A DNA stretch of 64,000 bases from contig NW_026947484.1 of NCBI RefSeq assembly GCF_034190915.1, positions 72,309,482 to 72,373,481 of the forward strand, in the 5' to 3' direction. Position numbers and translations under genes: made by a program. This DNA is from Cavia porcellus. Lineage: Eukaryota; Chordata; Mammalia; Rodentia; Caviidae. Shown one piece after another: positions 33,263-45,350 of the stretch. The notes below the pieces were generated by a model, which saw only the letters and a program-made list of their open reading frames with translations, made no database searches and was not told where the DNA came from. Position 1 is the stretch's first letter; each line of letters opens with the position of its first letter.

Positions 33263-34849
33263 TACTTTATCTGGCAAAAACACTTTGTAGCTCTGATGAA
33301 ATTATGGGCCTAGAAGTAGGGAGATGAGCCTGAATTACTCAGGTCTGTCCCGTGTAGTCAGGACGGTCAGAAGGACCAGAGGAGTGAGAGTGGAGGAGTC
33401 TGTGCCTTAAGGACAGATGAGGAGCTGGGAGTGGCAGTCCAGGGAGCCACTGGAAGCTAAACAAGGCAAGAAAGCAACACCCTTCTGTGAGAAATTCAAG
33501 AGGGAACCGGCCCTCCCAGCACTTTGGTTTTAGCACCTACAAGCCTCATTTCAGACTGCAGGCCTCCAAACTGTAGGAGGGTAAGTGAGTATTGTTTGAA
33601 GCCACTAGATAATGTGCCACAGCACCAGTAACAATTGTACAGGTCTACAGGGGGCATATGGCAATGTCAAGGACTGCAAACATTTGTGACTGTCATACTG
33701 GGAGGAGAATTAATACTGGATGGAGCCAGGGCATACAGGCTAAGAATAATACACGGAACAGCCAACCACCACTAAATGACAACTAGCCTAAATGTTACTA
33801 GCGCCAAGGTAGAGAAATTCTGCTGTAGAGGGCAAGAACAGTAAAATTTGTGTAGAATCCGGAACGTTTTTGATCTTTAATTATCCTTCTGTCCAGTATA
33901 ATTCAGGTGGTCTTTAGTGCATTTTGGACACAGAAGTTATAGTTGCCTGGTTTATTGTTAATCTATGCAAATCAATTATGGTAAGTATTATAGGAAGCTT
34001 TTTTTTCTGGCTATAGATACAGTTCACCTTCCTCCCTCTGGCTTTACAGACCCTTCACAACTCCCTCCCACATACTTCCCCAATCTTCTTTCTCATTAAT
34101 GCCTTTCACACATCAAACACCCCTGTGCCACAGTGGCAGGGCAAAGGAGCAGTCTTCTTAATGATGTAGTCCTGTGCGGTTCCAGCCATGATATTCCGGC
34201 TCAGATTCATAGCCCACAGGAAGAGCCCTGTGTCCTTATGGTCACGTGTTCTCCTGGAAGCCAATCACATGACCTGAGAGATTCTATTCTCATTTTATCT
34301 GGAGCAAAAACATTGCAGACTCAGGAGACGATATTAGCTATCTCATCCTGATGTTCTCCAAAAGACTCTCTCCAGAGCCTTGCTTAGGTATGGAATGCCG
34401 GTTGAGCATCCACATCTTTATATTTCTGTATTTATTTTTGTAATTATGCCATGTGATCCTGTATATTTACCTGGCAGATTTAACCTAAGCGTTTGTGGCA
34501 AAAACTTTTAGAAAACCTAAAGTTCTCATTCTGATATATACTATCATTAAACGAATGTTCAGTTCTTTCCCTTGTTTAATAAAAAGAGAATAGAAAGTAT
34601 TGTGAAATAACCAACCCACGCTTTACATTCAGACATACACAATTTATTAAATAAACCAACAGAGAAATGAACGTGAGTCAGAGGTAATCAGTCTGGCTCA
34701 CTATCAATGTGTTCAACTCAGTGAATATCTTCAGTTTTCCTGGATAATGCCTTTAAGTTGAAGTCAAAGAACTCTAGGTCATAGGCCCAAATCGGTCCAC
34801 TGCTTTAGCAATGCTGTACTGACCCTGGTGGTTTTCATGCATGTGGTTT
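33263..34849. other. Intergenic, no gene seen
   Basis: Short ORFs on both strands without domains. The stretch 33540-33620 (CTGCAGGCCTCCAAACTGTA, GCCACTAGATAATGTG) resembles the end of an MLT1 LTR, but too little remains to call. Confidence 0.4.
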
Positions 34850-35030
34850 TGTGTGTGTGTGTGTGTGTAGCACTGTGGGTTGAACGCCGGCCCTTTAAAA
34901 TTGAGCTATGCTACATTTTCATTTTTTATTTTGAGACAGGGTCTTTTAAGCCACTACATTGCCCAGGCTGGGTGTGAACTTGTGATCTCCAGACTCACTC
35001 TCCAGAGTGCTGGGCTCATACCCACTTTGG
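34850..35030 (-). repeat. (GT)n plus ID/B1 remnants
   Basis: A (GT)n tract at about 34850-34868 is followed by a short ID remnant (GCACTGTGGGTTGAACGCC, TTGAGCTATGCTAC), then a reverse-complement B1 at 34925-35030 (TTTTGAGACAGGGTCTTTTA, GAGTGCTGGGCTCATACCCA). Confidence 0.7.
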
Positions 35031-35683
35031 CTTTGTTGTTGTTTTCAATGTTTTATCTGTGGTTGCTTTGGTGCTGCAGTGGCAGGTGGATAATTATAGC
35101 AGAGACCTGGTCACCTAAAATGTTAATCACCTGGCTTTTTACAAAAATAGTTCGCTGTCTCCTGATTCACACTCTGCAAACAGCTTTATTAGTTCTGTCC
35201 TCTCACTTGAAGAGAAAGCTCAGGTCCTCCCTCCACCTGCTTTCTCCCTATAGCAGGGGAGGATTGTGATGGAAGGCAGCGGCAGGTAAAGGTGCCCCAA
35301 GCTTACCTGGTGGCTTTTGTTGGGAGGGGGAACACAGCCAAATTCATGTCCTCTTCACGATTTACATTCCCTGGTGATGCTATCTTTGGAGACAGATTTC
35401 AGAAATAAAGTGCGATCAGGGCGGGAAAGAGGAAACAATGCTCCAATTGTTTGGAAGATTTGGCTCCAGGGAGAAGAGGGCCTGAGCAGGGTCTCTGCAG
35501 CCGGGCTGATCAGGCCATCACAGGGGCCAGAACAAAGAGGGAACTGTCACCAGCCCTGCCATCACTTCCACACCCTCACTGTGTTCCATGAAGAAACATA
35601 TTAGAGATCAGTTGCCTTCTCACAGTGAAGAGACATTCTCTCCATTGGTACTGCTTCGTTCTCTGGAGCTTTCTTTTCCATCT
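35031..35683. other. Intergenic, nothing recognised
   Basis: No domain-bearing ORF; no repeat recognised. Confidence 0.42.
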
Positions 35684-36236
35684 GTTATAGGCTGAATCAC
35701 GCACCTCTCCCCCATTCATACATTAAAATTGTAACTCCCAGGACTTCAGAATGTCACTCTCTGGAGACAGAATTTTTAATAAAATATTTAAGTTAAAACA
35801 AGGTTATTAGAAAGGGTCCTGGCTCCGTATACTGTTGTCTTTTTGTTATGTTTTGTTTTGAGACAGGGTCTTGCTACATAGTCCAGGCTGGCCTTGAACT
35901 CACTGTATATAGCTCTTGCTGGCCTAAAACTCACAGCAATCCTCCTGCCTCAGCCTCCCCAATGCTGGGATTAAAAATATGCACGGCTGCGCTCAGCTTG
36001 TTGTCCTTATAGGAAAAGGAATAAGGACACAGGCTTACAGTGAGAACATGGTGTGAAGACACAGGTACAATGTGGCCATCTCCATGTCAAGGAGAGACGT
36101 CTCCAAAGTGTTACCCTGGTGCACTTAGGACTTCTAGCTTCTGTAACTGTGAGCAAGCAGATTTGTGTTGTCCAAGGTGCCCCAACTGTGGAACTTTGTT
36201 TTAGTAGCCATAGTTGGCTAGCAAACTAGTATACTA
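35684..36236 (+). mobile_element. MLT1 MaLR LTR split by a B1
   Basis: Forward MLT1: TTATAGGCTGAATCACGCAC, ATACATTAAAATTGTAACTC, TAAGTTAAAACAAGGTTATT, GTTGTCCTTATAGGAAAAGG, CATGGTGTGAAGACACAGG, GACTTCTAGCTTCTGTAACT and TTAGTAGCCATAGTTGGCTA. Full length apart from the insert. Confidence 0.85.
35843..35998 (-). repeat. B1 SINE nested in MLT1
   Basis: Reverse-complement B1: TTTTGAGACAGGGTCTTGCT, CATAGTCCAGGCTGGCCTTG, AATCCTCCTGCCTCAGCCTC. Flanked by TGTTGTC on both sides (35832 and 35999), the duplicated target. Confidence 0.9.
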
Positions 36237-36379
36237 GGCATCTGCTCTACGTGAGAGTGGACAGCTATCATGGCTCTGCTTTCCCAGCTGAAATATCCCC
36301 TTCCCCTACACACATTTCATTTTGGCTTGTTGACGGTGCATCTTGCTTGGGTTTTGTTTGCATCCTTTTTTTTTTTTCT

Positions 36380-36650
36380 TTATTTTGTGATGTTGAGTTA
36401 CTAAACCAGGGCTCAACACACTTTGTAACTGCTCTATCCCTGAGCTGCACCCACAATCCCTTTGGGTTTTGTAAACATATGTTTGTTTGTTTGCACTGGC
36501 AAATGAACCCAAAGCCTTCACACTCATCTCCACCACCTCTCCCCTTTTAAATTTTGAGACAATTTCACACCAAATCATTAAATTGCTGAGGCTGGCCTTG
36601 AACTTGTGATCCTCCTCCTTCAGCCTCCCTAAGTCTAGGAATGCAAGTGT
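36380..36650 (-). repeat. Diverged ID remnant followed by a partial B1
   Basis: 36383-36460 (AAACCAGGGCTCAACACACT, CTGCTCTATCCCTGAGCTGC) reads as a degraded reverse ID. 36555-36650 (AATTTTGAGACAATTTCACA, GAGGCTGGCCTTGAACTTGT, GATCCTCCTCCTTCAGCCTC) is a reverse B1. Confidence 0.65.
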
Positions 36651-36663
36651 GACCAGAAAATAT

Positions 36664-36774
36664 ATTTTTAAAAATTTTTTTATACTCTTTTCTTTTTATC
36701 GGTACCAGGGATCAAACTCATGACCACCTGCTTGCAAGGCAGGTGCTTATGCCACTGAGCTAAATCCTCAGCCC
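36664..36774 (-). repeat. ID SINE with target-site duplication
   Basis: Reverse-complement ID: TTTTTATCGGTACCAGGGAT, CAAACTCATGACCACCTGCT, TGCAAGGCAGGTGCTTATGC, CACTGAGCTAAATCCTCAGC. Flanking ACCAGAAAATAT (36652-36663) and ACCAGCAAATAT (36775-36786) differ at one base. Confidence 0.92.
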
Positions 36775-36786
36775 ACCAGCAAATAT

Positions 36787-38699
36787 TTTTTAAAAATGTT
36801 TCTAATCATTGGTTTAGAAATCGCACCTCTACAAACTTTCCATACTAAGGTAATTATCTGAGAGAAGAAAGACACTTCGCACACGAAGTTTTGCGGCATA
36901 GTGGTAATATTATTTCCTCTAACTAAAAAAAAAAAAAAAAATCACATCTATTTTATTTTACAAAGAAAGTAAAGTCAAAACAGTATGTGTGTCATGAAGT
37001 TTTCAAATGAAGTGAAAATTTCTAAGTAAAAAGTGAGGTCACCCAGTTACATTTACCCAGAACCCTACTCTCCAGGGATTACCACAGGAGTGCATCACAT
37101 CAAAAATAAACACATTTACATGTCCACTTCTAAAAACAGAAGAGAAAAACAACTACACGTAGGACTGAAATCTCACTGTGATACAGCTTCCTATGCTGAC
37201 TCAGTCCCAGCTCCTTTCTTTCTTAGCTGCCCTGAAACTCCTGCCCGTTCCAGGGGATAACTCCCAGAGCACCCTCTTCCCAGCAAATTAAGCAAGTAGC
37301 TTTTGTTAAACAGTCTCCTTCTTGCATGAACAGGTGGGCACATCCTTGAACCTGCTCAGTTTGATGTCATGCCTCTTCTTACACCTGCATGTTCAAAAAT
37401 AAAATGTGTTTGAGAACACCCTGGGTGGAGAATTTAGTATTATAATATGCAAAGTTCACTTCTAGGGCACCTCAGGAGGGTGGGCCGGGCGACCCAGCAG
37501 GTCTGACTGGTGCAGAGTTCCCTTCAGGGTAACCTTGTTTGTTTCTTTGGAGCTTTGCCCTAAAAAGGCAACTTGTGGAGACAAGTTTACAGACGTTTAA
37601 AGGGACCACACCTTTTCTTCCTCAAGGTTAGGTGATTAGCCCTGAAAGTACTGGCCCAGAGGCTAACATTTTTCTCTCCAGCTCACAGAAGCTTCTGACT
37701 CACTTTAACCTGTGCCTGCTGGAGGACAGGCTGTGGTTTGATCAGCAGTTGTCTGCTCCTCCCTCTTATTTTCTTTTGCTCCCCCTTGCACCCTAATGGC
37801 CTGGGATGCTTTGTCCTCCGAGGCTACCAAACTGTCATTCTGTGCTCCAGTGTGAGTGCAGCCAAACCAGGCGCTGGCTGTTGCATTTTTGATGGAGGGA
37901 GAGGCACCCTGGAGATCAGAAGGGAAGAGCTCTGGCTTCTCATTTGCATATCCAACATTCACAGGAAACCTCCTAGAATATTCCTCGGTTTCAGCTCTGC
38001 CCCTCAGTGATACAGGTCTGCAGTTGCAGGGGAAGGAGCATCCCTCTGCCGCTTCTCATTTTGGTCTAGGGGGGCTGCCCCCTGCATACTGGCCTCTGGG
38101 CTGCATAAAGTATACGCCTTGTTAAAATAAACACTCACTTTGCTGTTCCTGTAAACCTGCTTGTGATTTATTTCTCAGGTAGGGCAGGTTCCAAAATTCC
38201 ATAAATCTGCTTGGGATTTTTTTCAGCCTGAGTAGTGTAACACAGTAGTCATTTCCAAAGAAGGACAAACACACAGAGCTGTAAACACTGCAGGGCTCCA
38301 GAGGCCAGCAGCGGAGCACAACTCCCAGCAGAGGCCGTGCTGTCCAGTACAGGTTGGCACCAGAAACCAGTGTCTGGCAGTGCCAGAGATGAGTACTTGG
38401 CAGTCAGCCTGCAGTGTTCAACAGCAGCTGGCCCTGGAAGGTGGAGACCGGCAGTGGTGGAGTCAACCTACCATGTCCAGCACAAGCTCACATTGGGTGG
38501 TGCTGGCCAGCAGCTGGCTGTCAGCCATCTGGTGTCATCTGGTGACATCAGGGCTGCTAGTAGGATTGCTTTTTGCCGAGTCATGATTTCCATCTGAATC
38601 AAGCGAAAGGAACCCTAGACTAATAAGCAACATTTGGACATAGTAATAATGACACACTTACAAATGGCAGCACTAGAATCAAATTGTGTGGGCTTAAAA
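36787..38699. other. Intergenic, possibly LTR-derived around 37400-38190
   Basis: A GC-mixed stretch with AATAAA at 38126 followed by a GT-containing downstream sequence looks like an LTR 3' part, but no family was recognised. 38280-38560 is rich in GGCAGTG/CCAGCAG words, which inflate ORF length. No gene is supported. Confidence 0.35.
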
Positions 38700-39320
38700 C
38701 CTGTGTATTTGCTTCTTCCTGCTTTTATGACAAATGACCAGAAACTCAGGAGTTTTAAGTAACACAAGTGTATTATAGTGGAGCTCTGGAGGTTGACCCA
38801 ACCCTAAAATCTGTGTAGGAATACAGCTCAACAGTACAGCAGCTGCATGGCATACATGAGGCACCAGGTTCTATTCCCAACAGGAAGGAAGGAAGAAAGG
38901 GAAAAAAGTGAGGGGGATTGGGAGGATGGAAGGAAACAAGCTCTAAAATCAGGATGTGTTACTTCTGGAAGCTCCAAAGAAAATCTATTTCCTTGCCTTT
39001 TCTAATTTCCATAGGCTGCAAGCATTCCTTGGCTTATGGCCTCTTCCTCCTTCTTCAGGGTCACAGAGTATCTTGTTCTCTGCTTTCATTATCTCATCAG
39101 TCTCTGATTTTCACATTGTTATCTCCCTCTCATAAGGACCCTTATGATAATAGTGGGCCCACCCTGCTCACCCATGATAATCTTCCCATCTCAAGATCGT
39201 GATCAAAATCCATTTATTCATGTAAGGTGATGTCCCGTTTTATCTAGCAAGTGATTTCCGAGTAATATTCACAGGTTCTGGGGATTGAGAGATAAATGGA
39301 CATCTTGGTGATGGTGCGGG
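38700..39320 (-). mobile_element. MLT1-like MaLR LTR, reverse, with ID-like insert
   Basis: Complement-sense blocks: TTATGACAAATGACCAGAAA, GCAAGCATTCCTTGGCTTAT, GGCCTCTTCCTCCTTCTTCA, CATAAGGACCCTTATGATAA, TGATAATCTTCCCATCTCAA and TATTCACAGGTTCTGGGGAT. A degraded ID (about 38818-38880; GGAATACAGCTCAACAGTAC, CACCAGGTTCTATTCCCAAC) with a GGAAG tail sits inside. Confidence 0.75.
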
Positions 39321-39554
39321 TCATTTTCTAAATGACAATACTGTATAAAGGACAGAAGGACGGCCCCTACTTAGAGGTTGCTGTGAGAATTGGTGAGTCC
39401 ACACATGTGAGAGGAGCTTGGAGCACAGCACATGTTCAGGAGTGGTAACTGGTTTTAGAATTACAGTTACCTAGTTACCTGCACTAGAATGATAGTTTCT
39501 TGAAGAAAAATAAAACAGAATTTCATGCAACTATGTGTTCTAGGGCCTTCCATA

Positions 39555-39600
39555 GGGTCTGGGGGCATAGTAGATGCTCAATAAATATTTGTCAAATTGA
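39555..39600 (-). repeat. MIR/L2 3' end fragment
   Basis: GGGGGCATAGTAGATGCTCA followed by ATAAATATTTGTCAAATTGA, a widely shared ancient SINE/LINE 3' motif. Confidence 0.55.
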
Positions 39601-41845
39601 ATTTTTTTCACTGAAGAAATTATTTTTATGCCAGTCAAAATGTTAATAGTATCAAGATTATGAAAAAAACATAGTATTATGTTGTCAAATGAAGTGACAG
39701 ACCCAAAACAAAATATGCCTAGACAATTACAGCTGTTAAAACATGCAAACCTAAAAATTAAACACAAAAATAGACGGGAAGGAAATATACCCAGACATTA
39801 ACACTTTAACAATGGTACTTTTGGAGAAGGGAAATGATGGATGATTTTTTTTCTTTTTATATTTTACTTTCAGATTCTTTCTGTTGAGTATATTCAGTTT
39901 AGAGATGTGCAAGTAACTTATATCTTATATGAACAAATACCCCGTTCTTGTTCATGAATCACTAGACACAACATTATAAATGGAGTAAGCTCAGGTTCTA
40001 AGTTATGGTTCTGGGCCCAGCATTTATGTACTGGGTAAACTGAGGCACACCCTGTTGGAGGCATTGCTGTCATTTCCTGCTTCGCTGCTGGAAGTGAAGG
40101 AGGGTTACTGTCCCCGTGCTCAGGGTTGCAGGGGAGTTCTGTCATATGACAAGGGATGTAACGTGCTCAGCATGTCATGGGATGCCTGCTGTTTCTTCTG
40201 ACAGAACCAACACAGTGGCCAGGTCCACAAGCAGTTATCAGGAAGAATTTAAAAAAAGAAAGCTGAGGCAAAAGGACCAAGCTTGCTTTCTCAGAATCTG
40301 TAGGGTTGACCCCTTTCAAGTAAAAATAGACTAAATCTGTTCACAAGAGGGCATTTTTCAAATATTTTGTTTTTAGTAATGGAATCCCATCTCCTCTCAA
40401 AAAAAATATCTGGTGTGAATCTCCCAAATATAGAACAGATCAAAATAGCTGCCCTGGTCACCGATCTGAAGCTCCTCGGAAGATAATCTGGAAAATACTT
40501 TGGGACCCAAATCTGACTGACTCACGGCTGCAGCTCTGCCCGGCCCCTGCGACACAGTGAGCGTCACCAGCGCCCTGCGGTGGCTGGAGGAGGCGGTGAA
40601 ACACCCAGCAGGAACAGCTGTATCCAGGCTCCCAAGCCACCAGGCGCAGGATTCCTGCCACTCTCCTCCTGCTCTGAGAACTCGTGACCTTATTGGTGCT
40701 GGACCTGCACAAAGGGACTGTCCCCGGCTCCAGCCTGCTCGCCTTGACCACCCGTGTTTACCCGTTCATCAGCAGGTGGCAGCTGGATGCTCCCCCTTTG
40801 ATTTCTGCGCTCAGCAGCCAGGGGCTGAGACCTGAGCTGAATAAACATCGTCTCATTTGGCACTGGCAGGACTTCTGGTGGCCAGGGCCAGGGGAAGTTT
40901 AAGGAGGATTAGGCTTAGATTAGAAAAGGGGATTGGTTATTCCCCTTCCCCCACCTGTGGTCCCCTAAATGCCTTACAGTTAGAGGGAAGTGGTCCCACA
41001 GCCCCAGCTCGGTTGCTTCAAAAAATAAAACAAAAAACAAAACCAAAAAGCAGTGAGTGAGCTTGGGATTTTTTTCTCTTTGAGGTCTGGTGTGTGCTTC
41101 TCCCAAGTCAATTTCTCCTATAAGGGTCATGCATGTTTAGAGCTTAGAAGGTGCTAGATCTTTCCTCTAGAAAATCGTACAAACACACACATAGCAGACA
41201 TGGGTGAGAGAGGGAGAGAGAGCGTGCTTTGCTTCTTTCTGAGGTCCCTGACCACGGAAACAGGAGGAATTGTGAGAGCCTGTGCCACTGGCTTCTAGGA
41301 GGCCACGTCCTTGCCCTGGGTGAGCGGGGTGGGCTTCCCACCTGCCTGTCCTCCCCAGAGTTGCTCTGCTGTGGCCTCCACACTGAATGGACGGTGCCCT
41401 GACAGTGCCGGGCTTCCCTGGCAGCCCAGCGGCTTGCTGGGGGCCCTGGCAGTCACTCTTGTTTATTACAGAGTGTCCTGCTCCACACCATGGTGACGGC
41501 TGGCAAGCCAAACCATTTTACTCGCTGCCGGTGACAAACAGGGCTGAAAAGGAAGAAGGCGGACAGCCTTGAAGGCACCACCACTCCTCGGGTTTCCACC
41601 CCAACATCCCCCAGTTCTGGTGTTGCTTTGGGTGGTGTTTCTGCCCTCAAGGGAAAGAAACTGCCGGTGGTATTTTCTTCCCTTTGGTTCTCTCTCAGTG
41701 GGATTTTCCCCACCATTTTCTAACCACTCGCCAGTCCAGTTATTTAAATATAGAATGAATAAACATTGCATGTTTTTTGTGAATTTTATAAGATACTATA
41801 GCACGAAGTATAAAATGGCCATTTTATCAAATTTAATCAGTATGA
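39601..41845. other. Intergenic, no gene seen
   Basis: Several ORFs of 70-115 codons overlap on both strands at 40460-41910, where GC content rises. They read through in mutually overlapping frames with no domain or splice signals, so they are most likely chance ORFs. Conservation data would be needed to exclude a non-coding RNA. Confidence 0.4.
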
Positions 41846-42027
41846 AGCCAGGCATGCTGGTGCACACTTGTCATCCCAGCACTTGGGAGGCTGAGGCAGG
41901 AGGATCATTGTGAGTTCATGACCAGCCTAGGCTAAAAAGTGAACTCAAGGTCGACCGGAACTGCATGGTGAGATTCTGTCTCAAAAAGAAAAAAAAAAAA
42001 AAAAAAAAGAAAGAAAGAAAGAAAATT
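41846..42027 (+). repeat. B1 SINE, full length
   Basis: Forward B1: AGCCAGGCATGCTGGTGCAC, CAGCACTTGGGAGGCTGAGG, CAGGAGGATCATTGTGAGTT, the internal duplication, GAGATTCTGTCTC, and an A-tail grading into (GAAA)n. Confidence 0.94.
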
Positions 42028-42254
42028 TAATCAATACAAGAATTGACTAGTTGAAATGACACCTTCCTGAGCGACAACATAAACAAATGCACTGTCTCGG
42101 TGAGTGACACTCGGGGAAAACAATTAAGTGGTTAAAAACAATGAGGCTTACATTGTTAATTAAACATGGCAATCCAGAGACTGACTTATTTTGAAAAACT
42201 ATAATGGGCCAAGAAGGTGGACAGGTATCAGGGGAGGCTAGAAGAAGTCGTGTT

Positions 42255-42402
42255 TGTTTGTTTTTGCGACAGGGCTTCTCTTGCAGTTCAGGCTGACCTT
42301 AAGCTCACTTTGCAGCCCAGTTTGGCTTTAAAGTCACAAGAATCCTCCTGCCTCAGCTTCCCAAATGCTGGTATTACAGGCGTGTGCCATGGTGCCTGGT
42401 CT
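42255..42402 (-). repeat. B1 SINE
   Basis: Reverse-complement B1: GCGACAGGGCTTCTCTTGCA, AATCCTCCTGCCTCAGCTTC, AAATGCTGGTATTACAGGCG and TGCCATGGTGCCTGGT. Confidence 0.9.
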
Positions 42403-42519
42403 GGAGGAGAAGTATTTTTCACCTCTATAAACATCTGTGTGCCTCTAATTCTTACCACACAAAAATCCTGGCTCAGAAGCCCTTCACAGGGGCCGTTGGA
42501 CTCTGGGGTGCCGGTGTAC

Positions 42520-42640
42520 CATTTACTTGGTGACAGTGAGCAGGCTACTTAGACTGTAAACCTCAGTTTCCCCCATGATTGAAATGGTACCTGCTACTTT
42601 GGGTGATAGTAAGAATTCCATGAGAATTCACGGTAGTACT
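42520..42640 (+). repeat. MIR SINE fragment
   Basis: GTGACAGTGAGCAGGCTACT, AACCTCAGTTTCCCCCATGA, AATGGTACCTGCTACTTTGG and TTCCATGAGAATTCA follow the MIR order. Confidence 0.65.
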
Positions 42641-42744
42641 GACCCATCATGACTGACCATTGGGGAACTGTCTATTATTAATAATCCAGGCAGGTTTTTA
42701 TCCCCAGAAGAACATGAATCTCCTTCAAAAACACCCTCTGCGCA

Positions 42745-43075
42745 CCTAAGCTTTGAAAGTTTGTATCCCCCTGAATCTATATGCTGAAACCTGGTCACCC
42801 ATGTGGTGGGATTAAGATTAAGCTGACTAGGCCATGTGACAGTGCCATCATGACGGTATTAGTGCCTTTATAAAGGGGTTTTCAGAGACCTACTTCATTT
42901 CCATCAAGAAGAACACAGCAAGAAGACACCCTCTATGAACCAGAAAGCAAGACCTTCCTAGACACTGACAGGCAACTGGATCTTGGACATCCCAGATTCA
43001 GCTGTTTATAAACTACCTGCTCTATATTTTGCTACAGCAGCTCAAACAGACCGCGATGAGCCTGAAATACACACG
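42745..43075 (+). mobile_element. MLT1-type MaLR LTR
   Basis: Forward LTR: ATATGCTGAAACCTGGTCAC, ATGTGGTGGGATTAAGATTA, ATTAGTGCCTTTATAAAGGG, GCAAGAAGACACCCTCTATG, AACCAGAAAGCAAGACCTTC, ACTGGATCTTGGACATCCCA and TGCTACAGCAGCTCAAACAG. Confidence 0.85.
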
Positions 43076-44756
43076 CTTTCTCCAATTTGTACATTAGTAC
43101 TTTCATACGAAGTGTACAGCGTCATTTCAGGTCTGGTTGAAAGTTCTAAATCATAGCAGTACTTAGTACAGAGGCAGAAGACCTTGGCAGTTGCAATCTG
43201 GCCCACTATGTGTGTGGTATCATCTTTAAAATGTTAACAAGCTTCAGGTGCTTAAGCGAACAGCCCAGAGTCAGAGCTGGTGAACAGGAGGGCTGGTAGT
43301 AATCTCAGAGCTTCCTGCCCAGTATTGCTGTGATTCCTCCAAATTTTAATTACATTGTAGTGCTTTGCTTTCTGCTCTTTAAATTAATAATTTTCAGTAG
43401 AAAATTTTATTCTTGCCTGCTTTAGTCGCCTGTTTCTTCCTAGCAAATCTCTGATGTCTTAACACTGCCCAGCGCAGACACAACTTCATATTTATTTAAA
43501 GCTGTCCTCCCAGTGTTTGCAGATTTGCTAGTTTTAAACCTCCATGCAGAAGCAAATCCCTGTGAGTGACTCTGCCTTCAGTGCTCATCAGTAAGTGGGG
43601 AAAGAAGGGACAGTGTTCCTCTACGTCATCCACAGTGTGTGCTAAAAAAGGTAAGAAATTGTTCTTAAAGCCACGTACAGTGCTCCTGGTGGTGTTTCAT
43701 AAGAATTTACACCAAGGTCACTGTCTTAATTCTCTCATTGTGGTTGACCTGAGGATGTTTTGGATTTGAACTAAATTCCTGTACCTAATGTTTATGTTTT
43801 CCCTGACTCTAAAAATAGCATCTCTTCATTGTAGGAAGTTTAGAAAATGTAGAAAGGTATAAAGAAGCAACAAAATAGAAGCAAATTTCTTAGTGTTTGA
43901 CCTGGGCCAGATTCAAAACTCATGTGTGTGTGAATAATTCCCGTGTCATTAGTGTTGTGAAGAACTACAAAGAAAATCCTTTTGATTTTAGGACAAGGTA
44001 TTTTATCACAAGTTGTTATTAAGTGATAGAACTAGAAAAATGAATTTCCTTGCTACCTTTATTATGGGCAGAGTCTGGAGATTTTTTTTTTTTTAGAATT
44101 GTTAATTGGAGGATTGCGTGGACAGGACACTCCTAAGTGCTTTGCATTGCACGTTAAACTGGACCTTTTGCTAGACTTTCAAAATTATCTGGGATCTGGA
44201 ACTTTCAAAAACTGGGTTGAAAAGATTTCAGTAGGAAACTGATTTTCCAGTCCCTTTTTCTCCCCATTTCCTTATTTATAAAAAAGTAAAATATAATACC
44301 TATAAAAATATAAAAATCAAGCTTTCAATAGCTACATTTGGACATTTGCAATATATATTAGTGCATCTTTACTAATGTGATTCAAAGAACAAAGTATTCC
44401 CACATAAACTTCTTTCTTCACATAATAGCCATCAAATGGTCCGAATCTATTTCAGAGTAACTTTTATGTACTCTCCATATCTGAACACATAACAAGAAAA
44501 AATCATAGCATTTTCTGTCATTTTAAGTCTATTGAACCTATATTGTATATTCTTCTGAATGTCTACAGTGGTATGTTAAAAATAATAATTAGATAAATTG
44601 GGACCTTATTTTCCTCCTTCTGTGCTCTTGTTTTCAAAGTCAGATTAGAGAGGAGTTGACTTTATTTTGAATAGCATTTCCTCCCATGTTAACTGTGGGC
44701 CTAATCCCTGCGAAACAATTAGTGTTTTCAAATTTACAATCCACAACTTGAGAAGT
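43076..44756. other. Intergenic, nothing recognised
   Basis: AT-rich with short ORFs; no supported repeat. Confidence 0.42.
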
Positions 44757-44845
44757 ATTTTTTTATATACAAGGGGGATTGAACCCTCGACCACAAGCTC
44801 CCCAGGCAGGCGCTTACATCATTGAGCTAAATCCCCAGCCCCAGA
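44757..44845 (-). repeat. ID SINE
   Basis: Reverse-complement ID: GGGGGATTGAACCCTCGACC, CCAGGCAGGCGCTTACATCA and TTGAGCTAAATCCCCAGCCC. No clear target-site duplication. Confidence 0.88.
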
Positions 44846-45204
44846 GGCATTTGTTGCTTGAAGAATTACTTATTTATGTAATAACTTATTTTCTTGTTTT
44901 TCCTTTCATTTCATCTAAGAACTTCAATGTGATTCATACATATCAGCTTACTGCAGTTATGCTTCAATGCAACAAAAACAAGATATATAATTATTAGTCA
45001 TGTTAAATCATTGTTAGTTTTGTAATTGACCAAGAAGTTGACATTTTCACTTATATTTTGTGGTTTATCTCTGACTTGTACTTCAGTCATTCTTCTTTCT
45101 GTGCCATTCAGTTGCTGTCATATATGAAAAGAATTCTGGATATCTCAGCATTGTCAAGTGTTGCAGAAAAGTAAGCTCGTTCTCATCTTCTGTAAGAAGC
45201 ACAG

Positions 45205-45350
45205 TGTTCGCTGGGTGTGGCGATCCGAGAACGCGGGGGGCTGAGGTGGAAGGGACACTCCAAGTTTGAGGCCAGCCTGGGCTACACAGTGAGCACCTGG
45301 CCAGCCTGAACTGCCTAGTGATACACTGTCTCAAACACAAACAAAAACCC
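45205..45350 (+). repeat. B1 SINE
   Basis: Forward B1: GCTGGGTGTGGCGATCCGAG, GTTTGAGGCCAGCCTGGGCT, ACACAGTGAGCACCTGGCCA, GCCTGAACTGCCTAGTGATA and an A-rich tail. It retains several CpGs. Confidence 0.88.

Noticed and set aside
40458..41913. Cluster of 60-115 codon ORFs on both strands
   Set aside because: Overlapping frames, no domain, last ORF runs into a B1; explained by higher GC content.
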